64,000 nucleotides of DNA from Paraspadella gotoi. Its lineage: Eukaryota > Chaetognatha. Both the position numbers and the translations under genes were made by a program. Shown here one piece after another: positions 35,797 through 48,812 of this stretch. The stretch spans positions 14,968,682 to 15,032,681 of the forward strand of contig CM119264.1 of the NCBI GenBank assembly GCA_051294375.1. Direction: 5' to 3'. Below the pieces are notes generated by a model that saw only the letters and a list, made by a program, of their open reading frames with translations, had not been told where the DNA came from and made no database searches. Numbering within the stretch: position 1 is the first letter of the stretch; each line of letters begins with the position of its first letter.

Positions 35797-36085
35797 CTCT
35801 CTCTCTCTCTCTCTCTCATCTCTCTCTCTTCTCTCTCGCTCGCAGCATCCAACCAGTCCGTGGCGTTAAGTCAACATTCGGGACACGGTACATTTAAGAA
35901 CGACTCTTCCTAGGGAAACTGCAATCCTACTATCTTAGTTCCCGCTCTCTCTCCTCCATCTCTCTCTTCTCTCTCTCTCTCTCTCCTCCCTCATCTCTCT
36001 CTTTCCTCTCTCTCTTCCTCTGCTCTCTCTCTCTCTCTCTCTCTCCTCTCTGTATCTCTCTCCGTCCTCTCTCTCTTTTCCTTTT
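35755..36085. repeat. Two (TC)n-rich arrays
   Basis: CT arrays at about 35755-35840 and 35945-36078, matching the position of the 301-N gap in copy 3. Confidence 0.85.
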
Positions 36086-36764
36086 AAAAAATGCGATTGC
36101 TCCAAAATTAATTAATGAATTCGTTATGCTTTTCTTCAGAAAAAACTTTTTCAAAAAAAAAAGTTATATAATATATATATACGTATATATATAATGAATA
36201 TCTCAGACTAAATTTTCCAAATCGCATCATGAAATGAATCCGTAACTCGAATCAGTCGGTGACGCTTAAAACAAAAAAATATTCGAGAGGAAAACTTCAA
36301 AAACCGAAAGGAAGCTAAAAAAAAAATAAAAAAGTTTGTTGAAAAAAAGAAAGCTTTTTTCGATGGCAATTGAAATCGTCATGGAAAAAAGTTTGAGATA
36401 AAAAACTAAAGTACGAACGAGGGGGAAAAAAGGAAGGGAAAGTTAAAAAAAAAAGTTGAACGATAAAAAAAATTCTCGGTCGACCTTCCTTAAAAAAAAA
36501 AAAAAGAAGATTCACGTACAAAAACTTGGCTGACGGAGTAAAAGAAAAAAAGTCAAAAACAAGCGAAGTAAAAAAAAAATATGAAAACGGACTGCGAACG
36601 GTCCGTCTCCTTCGTCATAAACAAATAAATAAAAAAAGAACAAGCGAAAAAAAAAGTGAGAAAGAGTCGTTTGGGAAGAGGAAGAGGAGGACGAGAAGAA
36701 GAATAACTACAACGAAGTGAATACAACGGAGCGAGGACTGACGAACGCGACCCGACGAAAACAG

Positions 36765-36964
36765 ATGGCGACTGCGGACGGCGATCGACGCCGAAAGAGA
36801 AAACAACGAGCCGCAAGATGTCTCCCCGAGAAAAGAAGAGGCGGCGGTTTTAGTTCGCGGCTTTGCTCTTTTGTTTCTCACGACGACCACAAATCTGGCG
36901 GCGGTAAAAAGTCTTCAACAAAATCGTCGCGTGGCCGCCATCGGCTCCACCGTTCACCTTCAAG
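36765..36964 (+). pseudogene. Indel-broken copy of Ig-gene exon 1
   Basis: Matches 45592-45783 but is 200 bases long instead of 192, with scattered extra bases (for example GCGGACGGCG for GCGACGCG). The frame is lost, while the donor (AAG|GTGAGA) is kept. Probably an assembly duplicate. Confidence 0.75.
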
Positions 36965-37014
36965 GTGAGACGAGAGAGAGAGAGAGAGATGAGAGAGAGA
37001 AGAGAGAGAGAGAA

Positions 37015-37062
<48 letters not shown>

Positions 37063-37818
37063 ACGCATCAGGGGTCTTGGCTAACCTCAAATGTTGTAGT
37101 TTGTTTCGTCCGCCGTTTCTTCCTTCTTCATTAAAAAAAAAGAAAAGAAGTTAATTCGGAGCGACCCAACGAAGATTAATCGGTTTTAATCGAAGGAAGG
37201 AGTTCAAAGATCTCAAAGTTGTCCAACAATATAACCACCGTCGACTTTGAAATTTCCGATTCCAAACTTCAATCTTTATTATTTTCTTTAGTTTTAATAA
37301 CATTTTTTTAATTTTTTTTTTAAGAAAGAAGAAGGGGGTGTGTGGACACCGATCGAATTTATATAAGAAAAGGTCTTTTACTGGGGGCCCATAACTTAGT
37401 ACGGGTTGTTAGAGAGTATTAGGGGCCCTGGGAGGACCCGGCGCCGATCGTCGGTCAGCGTGAAATGCCGGAGCTTGCCCGTCTCTTTTGATGGGGGGGG
37501 GCCGGAGTGGAGGAAGAGATAACGGGCTTAGAGGGGAAGAAAAAATGGGATACAGGTGATCAAAAATGATTGTGGATATGGCTGAGGAGAGAAGAAACGA
37601 CGTGTAGAACACACTTAAATATAAACGAACGAGAGGAACTGAGGTGATAAAATGAGTGATTAGAATGACAATACAATAGATATCAAATGTGGCCTAAGCT
37701 CTCAAATTGTGTAATTTCGAATCTTTGGAGTTTGAATTAGTTAAAGGACTCCGGATTCCGTAAATAGGGCGTCATAAAAAATTGATAAAGACGGTGATGA
37801 GATAGCGACGACAGATCT

Positions 37819-37843
37819 NNNNNNNNNNNNNNNNNNNNNNNNN
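37819..37843. other. Assembly gap, 25 N
   Basis: Exactly 25 N between copies 1 and 2 of block A. The sequence after it restarts at the equivalent of 31154. Confidence 0.99.
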
Positions 37844-40272
37844 TCTCTTTTTTTTTTTTGTAATCCACTCTTATCCGAGAAGAAATCCCATTATGATTCT
37901 GCCAGTGTCGGAACACTCGGAAATCCGCTTTGAATTTTTCGAAAAAAACCGTCATCCGTTTTTTTTTTTTTTGGTTTTTTTTTTTGGAACTGACGCTCGT
38001 TTTGTCCCTGAGAGGCGGAGAAAGACGGGGAAGTCGGGGGGGAAGTCGGGAGGGGGGGGCAAGGAGTAGAAGCTCCTTCGCGTTTCAAGGAAGATTCTAT
38101 AAGTTCGTCTTCGTTTCAAACGCAGTTTTCCGCTACTAATTACTTGTAGTTTTTAATCAAGCGAAGCTTAGCAATTTTTTTTTTGCTCTTCGTCCCAAAA
38201 CTCTTCTACAAATTTTAATCAAAAAAAGAGCTTGGATGGTTTTCAGTTCACTCATGTTAGTTCAACATGATGGTGACTTTGCCTTAAGGCCAATCTGCAA
38301 TGGACATCACATTAATATATGGCACGAACACGCTAAAAAAAATACCCTGCGGACAAACTTTCAAGAACAAAGCACAACAGAAGAGTTGGCAAGTCTCAGT
38401 TACAAACGGTGATGTATGGTAAAGGCAACCAGTGGCGAATATTAATTGAAAAAAAATTAAATACGGTGAAAAAAAAAGAAGACACTTTAAATTCTTAATT
38501 GCGCGCGTTTTATGCATGTATTTAAAATATTTTTATAAGATAAATATAGATTTTTAAAAAAGTAATCCATATGTGAAAGTTAAAAGAAAATCGGTCAAGC
38601 CTTTCAAGAGCTATAGCAATGGGACAAAAACATTTTTAAAAATCTGCAAAAAACCGAAGATGCCGTTCAGCCTCAAATTTTGGGCGTTGTGTTCAAAAAC
38701 TGTTCATGTCATAAAAAATTATGAATGGGAAATATGTATTTTTAAAAGAGGAATCCATGCGTGTAAACTAAAAGAAAATCGGTCGTGTAAGTCAAGAGCT
38801 ATAACATCCTAAGCACACGACGTTAAAAATGCCTGAATTTCCTTCTTCTCTAACGCTCTATTTGAATAGTTATTTTTTTTAAATTATTGCATACAAACGG
38901 ATAGTTACAATTTAACTAAATTTGCTACAATAATATATTGTAGCAAATATAATGGATATTATTTACTTATAATATCTTTCATAATAAAGGAATGTAACAA
39001 GATTTTTGGCACAATGTCTTAGGGTGTCCTATTTTTTTTGGGGGGGGACAGGACTGTATACTGTATAGTTCACAATAATCGCAGTTTAGCATTATTATAC
39101 ATCCCAAACATGCTCATAAAATATTTTATATATCGAGGATGATTCCAAATTGCGATTGGCGAAGTCAAAATAAGTTATAACTTTCTCTCTCTTTTTTGTT
39201 GTCGTCAATCCGTCGTCATGTCGTCATCGTCGTCATTCTCGTCGTCATCGCATTAAATCAAATCTGAAAATATTTCCGGTTTTATCGAAGTCGGAAATAA
39301 TCTCCGTGTTTGTTTTATCCCGCCGTCGCTAACGAAAACTTCTTAACAACATTGATTCTCGCAGCGCCTAAGGACCGAAGTTCGTTTAATAAAAGATATT
39401 TTTGTCATCGATTTTATCAATGCGCACTGTATGCACCAACTTTACGTTTACGTCTGGATCGGAAAGCGGTTTTACGCTGAAAAAAATTAATTAAGGATTC
39501 ATGACTTCCGGGGAGGAGGATAGGAGGGAAAGAGGCCTGGGATCGAAAGGGGTGCGCCGCATAAATGATTATACGCGGCGGGCGGGGAGCGGCGCCTCGG
39601 AGCGGCGGCGTCGGCGTCCGGGCGGCGTCCTTGTCAAATGAAAAAAAGTGCGAACGAGAAGCACCGGGACGGCAATGGAAGCAAGAGGAACGACCAAACG
39701 AAGAGGACGGACAGAACGGACCGACCGACGCAGGGAGCTTAATTCGTCACATTCGGACTAAAACGTTGGTGGAACCGAGACAGGGAAGAGGAGAGAGAGA
39801 CGAGAAGAGAAAGAGAGAGAGAGAGACGAGAGAGAGACGAGAGACGAGAAGGAGAAGAGAGAGAGAGGAGAGAAGAGGATAGATAGAAAAGAGAGAGAGA
39901 GAAAGATGAGAGGAGAGAGTATGTTAGAGAGACAAGATGAAGAGGGAAGAGAGAGAGAGAGAGAACAGAGAGAGAGAGAGAGGGAGAGAGAGAGAGAGAG
40001 AGAGAGAGAAATGATTGTTTCCATTTCTAATATACTGTTTTTTTATTATCTTAAAAAACAAAACTTTTATTTTAACTTTTTTTGTGCTTCATCCTTGTTT
40101 CTTCGGATCGTTCGGGCGAGAAAAGATGCGAGCGAAAAAATATAAAATCGTCGTCGAGGGCGAAACTCAATTCGTCGGTTCTCCTTCATAAGATGGTCAC
40201 TCCAACGTTGATCGATTCTCTCATCAAATGAGGCTCTCGCTCTATCTCTCTCTCTCTTCTCTTCTCGTCTCG

Positions 40273-40306
<34 letters not shown>

Positions 40307-41045
40307 TCTCTCATCCTCTCTCTCTCCTTCTCTTTGCTTCTGTTGAGCAACTTGAGTCAAGTCCATCGAGAAGCACAAATCAACTTTTGCTCAAGTTTTT
40401 TTTTTTTCAAAATTTCCCATCGTTTGTTGGGTTTTTCTTTCTCTTTATGTTTTCTTTCAAATTTTCCCCCATCTTTCGTCTTTTTTCCCTTTCAAGATTC
40501 TTCCAATTTAGTTTTCCTTTCTTTTATACAGCTTTTTTTTTTTTTTTAATTGTGCCGTTCCTTTCGAACTTTCTTTCTCCTTTCATACGCTTCGGTTTTT
40601 CACGCTTCCAGTTTAATTGTTTTGTTCTTTCTTACTCTCCTTTCTTTCTTTCCTCCCTTTCTTCGTCGCCGTTTTCCCTCTATCGGATCTCTTCAACTTT
40701 CCCTTCTCTTACTTTCCCCCCTTATCCTTTCGTATTCTTTCTTATCCATTCAGTCTTTTCTTCCCTGATGATTTAAAATTCTCCTCCCTCCCCCCCGTTC
40801 AGCTTTTTTCTTTGCCTTCAATGACCTCTCTTCCATTCCAACTCGTCTCTCTCCTTTCTTCGCTTTTTTTAATCTTCGCTCGATTCAATTCCACGATACG
40901 ATTCTTCCTGTCTCTATTATTTTCTACTCTTTAACTCTTCTTTTTTTTTATTTTTCTCTTTCTCGTCCCGCCATCTTCATAGTCCCTTTTTTAATATTTT
41001 TCTCGCGTATTCATCTATCTTCTTCTCTTGTTTTCTTATTCTTTT
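37844..41045. repeat. Block A, copy 2 (partial, indel-rich)
   Basis: Equivalent to about 31154-35240 of copy 1, except for 39575-40060, which replaces the cytosine-free stretch and its surroundings. Includes (GA)n arrays at about 39790-40010. Confidence 0.8.
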
Positions 41046-43207
41046 TTGGATGCCTAGAGAGACTAGCAGAAGTTTTTTATGGTTCTCTTTTAGAACCTAC
41101 CCTGTTATTCTTTACTTTCCACTCAAAAAAGCAATCTTTCTTTACCAATGGATCTACATCTCACATATTGTTAATATTTATCTTCCTTTGTTACGTCATT
41201 ATTGTTATTATTGATATTTATTGATATGAATATATGCTGTTATTGCAAAGCTTTTAAGTTCATTCAATTTGTTTAAAGTACTAATTTTAAACGTGAACAA
41301 ATTAAGAATTTGTTTTATGATTTTAATTGAACCAAGTGGTTCTGACGATGCTTGTTGCCGTCTGAAGAAGTTGGCGATTCGCCACATTAATCTTTATTTG
41401 GTAAGAGAGAGGAAACACTTACCAATCAGATATTTGCCAAAGAAATCCTCAGGCCCCCTTTTTTTCAAAAACAACGCCGGGAAAGTTTAATCAAATTTTG
41501 TTTTTATACTCAGTTATAACAAAGAACCGTAGTCACAAAAGTTTGTTGGCCCCTTTGTTTTTTTTTTCTCGTCGTGTAAGCATTGCATTGGGAACATAAA
41601 TTTATTTGAGTGAACAAAACAAGGATATTTAGAGTGAGATAGTAATGATTATTTTGACAATAAATTGGTTAAAATAGAAAAACCTTAAATAATCATCATC
41701 ATCCATCATCAAATTGGCTGAATTTTATAGTTTTTTTTCATTTTTCGTTAATAAAACAACAAATTTGGTGAAAAAGTTGCTATTAATAACCTTTATCTAC
41801 CACTTTTAAGCTCTATCAAAATCTATTGAAAATGATTTTAAAATTAAAAAAAAATCTTTAAACTCTAATATAGTAATAAAAATAATATTTAATGCTTTCC
41901 GTGCGCTTATTAAGAAGTGTCGCTGTAGTATTCATATACCCTGCACCTCGTCGAGAATCAGCGCACTATGACGCCGCAGGTAGCACGAGCACCCCAACCA
42001 AGGCACTCGGGTTTGCTCCCTGCTGATTCATCACACATAAAGCGGGCCGGGCCGTCTAACATACATGGGACGGACTACAAGTCCAAAAATGTAAAAAATA
42101 GGTCAAATCTCCACTTTTTTTCAACAACTTGTAGTAGAAACTATATATGATGAAGCGTTTGGTGGTCATTTTTGCAAGCTTTAACCTAAAATATCATGTA
42201 AATTTTAAAAAAGTTTTTTAGTTTTTTCCGGGGAACGAAAGCTGATATTAAAATTAAAAAATAAAAAAATATGATTAGAAATTTTAATTGATTTATAGAA
42301 TATTACTATAAGAAATTCAATTATGATATGTTATGATACTATATATACTATATTTTGAAAAAATAGCTTAATTATTTTTATTACATAATACAAAGGCAGC
42401 CAAAAAATATTGTTCCAATCGCCAATCTTTCATCACCCACCCTAGTGTACAATGTCATTGTTACAATATTGGTAAGAAATATCTAAAAAAAGGAATTTTT
42501 TGCATTTTGCGTTTAATTTAACTGTCAGTGGCAATTACTGTCATTTGGGAGTCCTTCTCCCTCAGAATACTTTCTTCTTGACTCAATTGTTATTTGTTTT
42601 AAACCTAGGGAGCATTTTTCTCAGTTTTTAACTATCACAACACATCCAAATAAACATAAAAATAGATCCAGTTTGTCTTTTTTCTTTCAAATTCCCAGAC
42701 GGCAATTTGCTGCAGCAAGGAAGGGGCAGATGCTCTCTCTTCAACATTCCGGCGGAAAAAATTCAAAAGATTTCTGATTCGCATGCGAACGAGAAGAAAA
42801 ACTTTTTGAAGGGGAAAATATTCTTTGTAAAGAGCTAGGGGGCTAGTAAAAATTCAAAGAATTATAATTGATAATGACAAAATCAATAACTAGTTTACCG
42901 AAGAAACTTTTCTAGCAATAGAAATAAAAACTTAAACCACACAATACATTTTTGAAGGGAAAGGAGAAACCACAAAATAATTGATGGCAAAATTGTTTAG
43001 TTAGATATTTAAATGGCTATAGTAGATTGATTCAATTATACATTTTGAATTGAAAAATCGTAATTCAATTTATGTCAAATCCTTTCTGATCTGACTGTTA
43101 TCTTTGTAATATGAATGACATGGGGTAAGAGTGCTAATTGATCTAAAGAAATATTTCACGTTTGCAAATTTTTCCAAACATTTTATTACATTTATATATT
43201 CTTATCG
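41046..43207. other. Unique AT-rich segment between block A copies
   Basis: It has no counterpart in copy 1, where the flanking sequences are joined directly. A GC-richer island at about 41935-42080 holds nested inverted pairs: GAATCAGC 41955-41962 with GCTGATTC 42022-42029, GAGCA with TGCTC inside, and GGACT/AGTCC at 42072. A 20-codon frame before a GTAAGA donor at 41401 is too weak to call an exon. Confidence 0.5.
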
Positions 43208-43232
43208 NNNNNNNNNNNNNNNNNNNNNNNNN
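43208..43232. other. Assembly gap, 25 N
   Basis: Exactly 25 N between the unique segment and copy 3 of block A. Confidence 0.99.
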
Positions 43233-44591
43233 TTTTATCTTTAACTTTTTGTGCTTCATCTTGTTTCATTTCGATCGTTCGGGCGAGAAAGATCGAGCGA
43301 AAAAATAAAAATCGTCGTCGAGGGCGAAACTCAATTCGTCGGTTCTCCTTTCATAAGATTGTCACTCAACGTTGAATCGATTCTCTCATCAAATGAGGCT
43401 CTCGCTCNNNNNNNNNNNNNNNNNNNNNNNNNNNNNNNNNNNNNNNNNNNNNNNNNNNNNNNNNNGATGAAGCAAAATCAACTTTTGCTCAAGTTTTTTT
43501 TTCAAATTTCTCGTCTGTTGGGTTTTTCTTTCTCTTTATGTTTTTCTTTCAAATTTTCCCCATTTTCGTCTTTTTCCCTTTCAAATTCTCTCCATTTTAG
43601 TTTTCCTTTCTTTACAGCTTTTTTTTTTTTTTAATTGTGCGTCTTCCTTTCGACTTTCTTTCTCCTTTCATACGCCTTCGGTCTTTCACGCTTTCCAGTT
43701 TTAATGTTTTGTTTCCTTTCTTACTCTCCTTTCCTTTCCTTTCCTCCCTTTCTTCGTCCGCCGTTTTCCCTCTATCGGCGTCCTCTTCAACTTTCCCTTT
43801 CTTCTTACTTTCCTCCCCTTTCCTTTCGTATTCTTTCCTTATCCTATTCAGTCTTTTCTTCCCTGATGATTTAAAATTCTTCCTCCCTCTCCCCCCCCCG
43901 TTCAGCTTTTTTCTTTGCCTTCAATGAACCTCCTCTCTCCCATCGCAACTCGTCTCCTTCTCCTTTCTTTCCTTTTTTAATCTTCCTCGATTCAATTCCA
44001 CGATACGATCTTCCTGTCCTCTATTATTTTCTATTTTACTTTCCTTTTTTATTTTTCTCTCTCGTCCCGCCAATCTTCATAGTCTTTTTAATATTTTTCT
44101 CGCTTTCATCTTCTTCCTCTTTTTTCTTTTCTTTTCTCTCTTCTCTCCATTTTTCCTTTCTCCAACTTCCTCTCCCCATCACTTTTCTTTCCTTCTTCAA
44201 AGACGCTTTTTTCGGTGCGACATTGACGCATCGCCACCGTCCGGTCGTCGTCGCCATTTTGTTGTTTTTGCTGTTTCTGTTGTTGTTGTTGTTGTTTTAT
44301 TGTTGTTATCGTTAGTTTTAGTGCCGAGAGAAAAACGCTGCAATCTTCAATGATCTTTATTAAATAACTCAAGATTTCGATTAATATTACATGTTTATAA
44401 ATCTTAACCACATATTTTTTGATCGTTTCTTCTTTCCTCTAAATTTCTTTTTCTTTCCTACTTTTCCCCTCCAACGTTCCCCCTCACCCCACGATTAAGA
44501 TGTCTGGCGTCTCTTCGAGGAATCAATAGATTGATGTAAGTTTGGAAGCTGAGTCAAAATCAACATCGGTAGACACGTACATCTCTGTCTC

Positions 44592-44892
44592 NNNNNNNNN
44601 NNNNNNNNNNNNNNNNNNNNNNNNNNNNNNNNNNNNNNNNNNNNNNNNNNNNNNNNNNNNNNNNNNNNNNNNNNNNNNNNNNNNNNNNNNNNNNNNNNNN
44701 NNNNNNNNNNNNNNNNNNNNNNNNNNNNNNNNNNNNNNNNNNNNNNNNNNNNNNNNNNNNNNNNNNNNNNNNNNNNNNNNNNNNNNNNNNNNNNNNNNNN
44801 NNNNNNNNNNNNNNNNNNNNNNNNNNNNNNNNNNNNNNNNNNNNNNNNNNNNNNNNNNNNNNNNNNNNNNNNNNNNNNNNNNNNNNNNNNNN
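44592..44892. other. Assembly gap, 301 N
   Basis: Corresponds to the (TC)n-rich interval 35755-36085 of copy 1. Confidence 0.99.
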
Positions 44893-45202
44893 TAAAAAAT
44901 GCGATGCTCAAAATTAATTAAATGAATTCGTATTGCTTTTCAGAAAAAACTTTTTCAAAAAAAGTTATATATATATATATAATAATTATCAGACTAAATT
45001 ACAAATCGCATCATGAAATGAATCCGTAATCCGAATCAGTCGGTGACGCTTAAACAAAAATATTCGAGTGAAACTTCAAAAAACCGAAAGGAGCTGAAAA
45101 AAAAATAAAAAAGTTTGTGAAAAAAAAAGAAAGCTTTTTCGATGGCAATTGAAATCGTCAGAAAAAAAGTTTGAGATAAAAAACTAAGTACGAAAACGAG
45201 GG

Positions 45203-45448
45203 NNNNNNNNNNNNNNNNNNNNNNNNNNNNNNNNNNNNNNNNNNNNNNNNNNNNNNNNNNNNNNNNNNNNNNNNNNNNNNNNNNNNNNNNNNNNNNNNNN
45301 NNNNNNNNNNNNNNNNNNNNNNNNNNNNNNNNNNNNNNNNNNNNNNNNNNNNNNNNNNNNNNNNNNNNNNNNNNNNNNNNNNNNNNNNNNNNNNNNNNNN
45401 NNNNNNNNNNNNNNNNNNNNNNNNNNNNNNNNNNNNNNNNNNNNNNNN
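45203..45448. other. Assembly gap, 246 N
   Basis: Corresponds to A-rich sequence around 36423-36615 of copy 1. Confidence 0.99.
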
Positions 45449-45591
45449 ATAAACAAATAAAAAAAAAAAGAACAAGCGAAAAAAAAGTGAGAAAGAGTCG
45501 TTGGGAGGAGGAAGAGGAGGACGAGAAAAGAATAAACTACAACGAAGTGAATACAACGGAGCCGACGACGACGACGACCGACGAAAACAAG

Positions 45592-45783
45592 ATGGCGACT
45601 GCGACGCGATCGACGCCGAAAGAGAAAACAACGAGCCGCAAGATGTCTCCCCCGAGAAGAGAGGCGGCGGTTTTAGTCGCGGCTGCTCTTTTGTTTCTCA
45701 CGACGACCACAAATCTGGCGGCGGAAAAAGTCTTCAACAAAATTCGTCGCGTGGCCGCCATCGGCTCCACCGTCACCTTCAAG
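45592..45783 (+). CDS. Ig-superfamily adhesion protein, exon 1: signal peptide and first Ig strand
   Basis: The 64-codon first coding exon starts at an ATG in strong context (ACAAGATGG) and ends at AAG|GTGAGA in phase 0. Residues 1-26 are Thr/Lys/Arg-rich, 27-40 hydrophobic (VLVAAALLFLTTTT) and 41-44 NLAA, giving a secretory signal with probable cleavage near residue 44. A second Met at 18 is an alternative start with a shorter n-region. The exon ends VAAIGSTVTFK, the usual A'/B strand of an Ig V-type domain, and needs a cysteine next. The exon at 55802 supplies it in phase. Lachesin/DIP-type proteins are neuronal and epithelial cell-surface adhesion molecules. The intron begins with a (GA)n array and a 151-N gap. 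Confidence 0.65.
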
Positions 45784-45799
45784 GTGAGAACGAGAGAGA

Positions 45800-45950
45800 N
45801 NNNNNNNNNNNNNNNNNNNNNNNNNNNNNNNNNNNNNNNNNNNNNNNNNNNNNNNNNNNNNNNNNNNNNNNNNNNNNNNNNNNNNNNNNNNNNNNNNNNN
45901 NNNNNNNNNNNNNNNNNNNNNNNNNNNNNNNNNNNNNNNNNNNNNNNNNN
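45800..45950. other. Assembly gap, 151 N, in a (GA)n array
   Basis: GA repeats on both sides; copy 1 shows interrupted GA repeats at 36970-37062 in this place. Confidence 0.99.
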
Positions 45951-45986
<36 letters not shown>

Positions 45987-46786
45987 GCAAGGTCTTGGCT
46001 AACCTCAAATGTTTGTAGTTTGTTCTCGCGGTTTCTTCAATTAAAAAAAGAAAAGAAGTAATTCGAGCGACCAACGAAGATTAATCGGTTTAATCGAAGG
46101 AAGGAGGTTCAAAGATCTCAAGTTGTCCAATCAATATAACCACCGTCGACTTTGAATTTCCGATTCCAACTTCAATCTTTATTATTTCTTTAGTTTTATA
46201 CATTTTTTTAATTTTTTTTTTAAGAAGAAGAGGGGGGTGTGTGGGACACCGATCGAATTTATAGTAAGAAAAGGTCTTTTACGGGGCCCATAACTTAGTA
46301 CGTTGTTTAGAGAGTTTTAGGGGCCCTGGAGGACCCGGCGCCGTCGTCGGTCGCGTGAAATGCGAGCTTCCCGTCCTCTTGTGCTGGGGGGCGGGAGGTG
46401 GAGGAAGAGATACGGCTTAGGAGGGGAAAGAAAAGAAATGGGATAACAGGTGATCAAAATGATGTGGATCATGGCTGAGGAGAGAAGAAACGACGTGTAG
46501 AGACGACACTTAAAATATAAACGAACGAGAGGAACTGAGGTGATAAATGAGTAGATTAAGAATGACAATTACAATAGATATCAAATGTGGCCTAAGCTCT
46601 CAAATGTGTAATTTCGAATTTTTGGAGTTTGAATTAAGTAAAGGACTCCGGATTCAGTATAGGGTCATAAAAAATTGAAAAGACGGTGAAGAGATAGCGA
46701 TCGACAGATCTTTTCAAAATCTGCCATGACAATTGAGAGGTTAGACGTTTAAATGAAATGGAATAAGAGTGGAATGAGGCTTGTCC

Positions 46787-46985
46787 AAGGTTGGCAAAAA
46801 AGTCTCTCCATGTCGTCAAAGGTTGGCAAATTCGACAAGACTCCCAAGAAGATTATCTCAAGTCGGCGTTGGTTATTTTCAAGTCGGATAAAGTCCTCCA
46901 AGGCCAACGGGGAAGGCTCAGAGTCGGCAAAGGTCATCCACGGTCGGCAAAGGTCATCCACGGTCGTCAACGGTCGGCAAAGGTC
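46787..46985. repeat. 20-bp minisatellite GTCGGCAAAGGTCATCCACG, degenerate on the left
   Basis: Two perfect 20-bp units at 46923-46962, then variants to 46985. Diverged relatives (CAAGGTTGGCAAA) are scattered from 46787. Confidence 0.8.
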
Positions 46986-48009
46986 AGGAAAGAACAGAAA
47001 CAGCGAACCTGGATTCTGAGGAAACGACAGCGAAAAGGCGGGAAGAAATGAGAAGAAAAGAAAGGAATGAATGGGGAAAGGGTCAGGATTAAGGAGGAGA
47101 GAAACTGCCATGAAACTTGAAAGGGAGAGCGAGAAGGAAGAGAAAATAAGGGAACGACGAAATTTAGTTGATCAATTCAAGACAAAAAAAAAATTTAAAC
47201 TTCCCATTTATTTTAAATTGAATTTCATAATCATAAAGTTCGAAACAATTTGAGAAAAAGGCGATGTCTAAATTTAATGCAATAAATATTTTTTAAATCT
47301 CGCCAAAGCTTTAAAATTTGATGGTGAATGTCTGGATTTCAAGGTGAGGTCTCAAGACGTTTGTCCCTTTTAAATTTTATTCAATTCAATCGTCCTATCA
47401 TGTTACCAGATTTTTGTGAAAAAAAAAAAGAATCCAAGGCTTTCTGGTTTCCTATACGAAAAGCGAATAATGTTGTAATAATCCATTATTAATTCGATCG
47501 ATGCTTTCTAAATCGATAAGAACGACTGCAGACGGAAAGCAGATGCTGCTTAAGAGATGGAGTCGGAGAAAGTTACAGAGAGAGAAAGAGAAAGAGAGAG
47601 AGAGAGAGGGAGTTGCAGTTGACTGATTAGCGTTTCCTTCTTTTCATTTCCAACGAATTCTTAAATTCATCTCCGCAACTCAAGAAATCTTTTCTTTGTC
47701 TCCAACTTCATCTCAGTGAAAAAATCTCATCGATTAAAAAAGAGAAAAATCGGAAGGAAGAGGAAGAGAGTGGGAAGTGGAAAAGCGGAGTTGGACTGAA
47801 AGGAACTGAGGAAAAATATTTAGGGAAAAGGGGAAGGAAAGAATTAATAAAAAAAAACGGGGAAAGTGGCAGAGGAAGAAAAATTTTCAAAAAGAGAGAA
47901 AAGAACATATTATTTTTTATCTGGAAAGGGATTTCAAGATGGAAAGAAGAGACAAGATAAAATAAAGCGATTAGAGAGTTTTGGTTTATACCGAAAAACC
48001 TTTTTAAGT

Positions 48010-48165
48010 GAGAAAAAAAAGAAAGGGAAAAGGAAGGAAAAGGAAAGAGAAAAGGAAGGAAAAGGGAAGAGAAAAAGAAGGAAAAGTAAAGAGAAAAGGA
48101 AGGAAAGGGGAAGAGAAAAGGAAGGAAAAGGAAAGAGAAAAGGAAGGAAAAGGAAAGCGCGGAAA
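48010..48165. repeat. Homopurine minisatellite, about 22-bp unit
   Basis: Five to six units of AGAGAAAAGGAAGGAAAAGGAA in a tract that is almost entirely purine on the + strand. The wider region 47740-48260 is also purine-rich. Confidence 0.8.
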
Positions 48166-48267
48166 AAAGATGAGGCATGGAATGGTTTAGTGAAAATGAG
48201 GAGGGATGAAAGGGAAACAGGAGAAAGGGAAAGGAAAAAGAGGCGAGAGAGATTGGCGTCAAGGAAT

Positions 48268-48268
<1 letters not shown>

Positions 48269-48318
<50 letters not shown>
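48269..48318. repeat. (CT)n microsatellite
   Basis: About 24 CT units. It follows directly after purine-rich DNA, so the strand bias flips. Confidence 0.95.
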
Positions 48319-48323
<5 letters not shown>

Positions 48324-48598
48324 CGTGACAAGGAGACCCGACGAAGTCATTCACCAATTTGGTCGCGGCAACATCCTGCGAACTCAAAATGCTCCATTTC
48401 GCTTTTCTCTTTCCAGTAAACTACGTCCCATTTGCCTCAACAGTGCGCGATTGTTTAGATACAAGTCACCAAACTATGTAGTTCATTTCTGTTTCCATTT
48501 TTTTTTGTCTCAAAACAAAATACCACTAAGGTTTCTCCGGCTGTTGTTTTTCTTGCTTTCCATCAACATCTACGCTATTTTCTGTTTCGCTCCGTGAG

Positions 48599-48812
<214 letters not shown>

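Larger units (their letters stand above)
31154..37818. repeat. Block A, copy 1 (indel-rich)
   Basis: Collinear with 37844-41045 over its first part and with 43233-46711 over its last part. It carries sequence where copy 3 has N runs: simple repeats at about 34127-34335, 35755-36087 and 36960-37062, and A-rich unique DNA at about 36423-36615. It also has extra bases that break Ig exon 1. This fits long-read-derived sequence spanning gaps in a short-read scaffold. Confidence 0.8.
43233..46711. repeat. Block A, copy 3 (best copy)
   Basis: Equivalent to about 33945-37818 of copy 1. It has internal N runs at 43408-43465, 44592-44892, 45203-45448 and 45800-45950; three of the four coincide with simple repeats and one with A-rich unique DNA in copy 1. 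The intact signal-peptide exon shows that this copy has the more accurate sequence. Confidence 0.8.
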
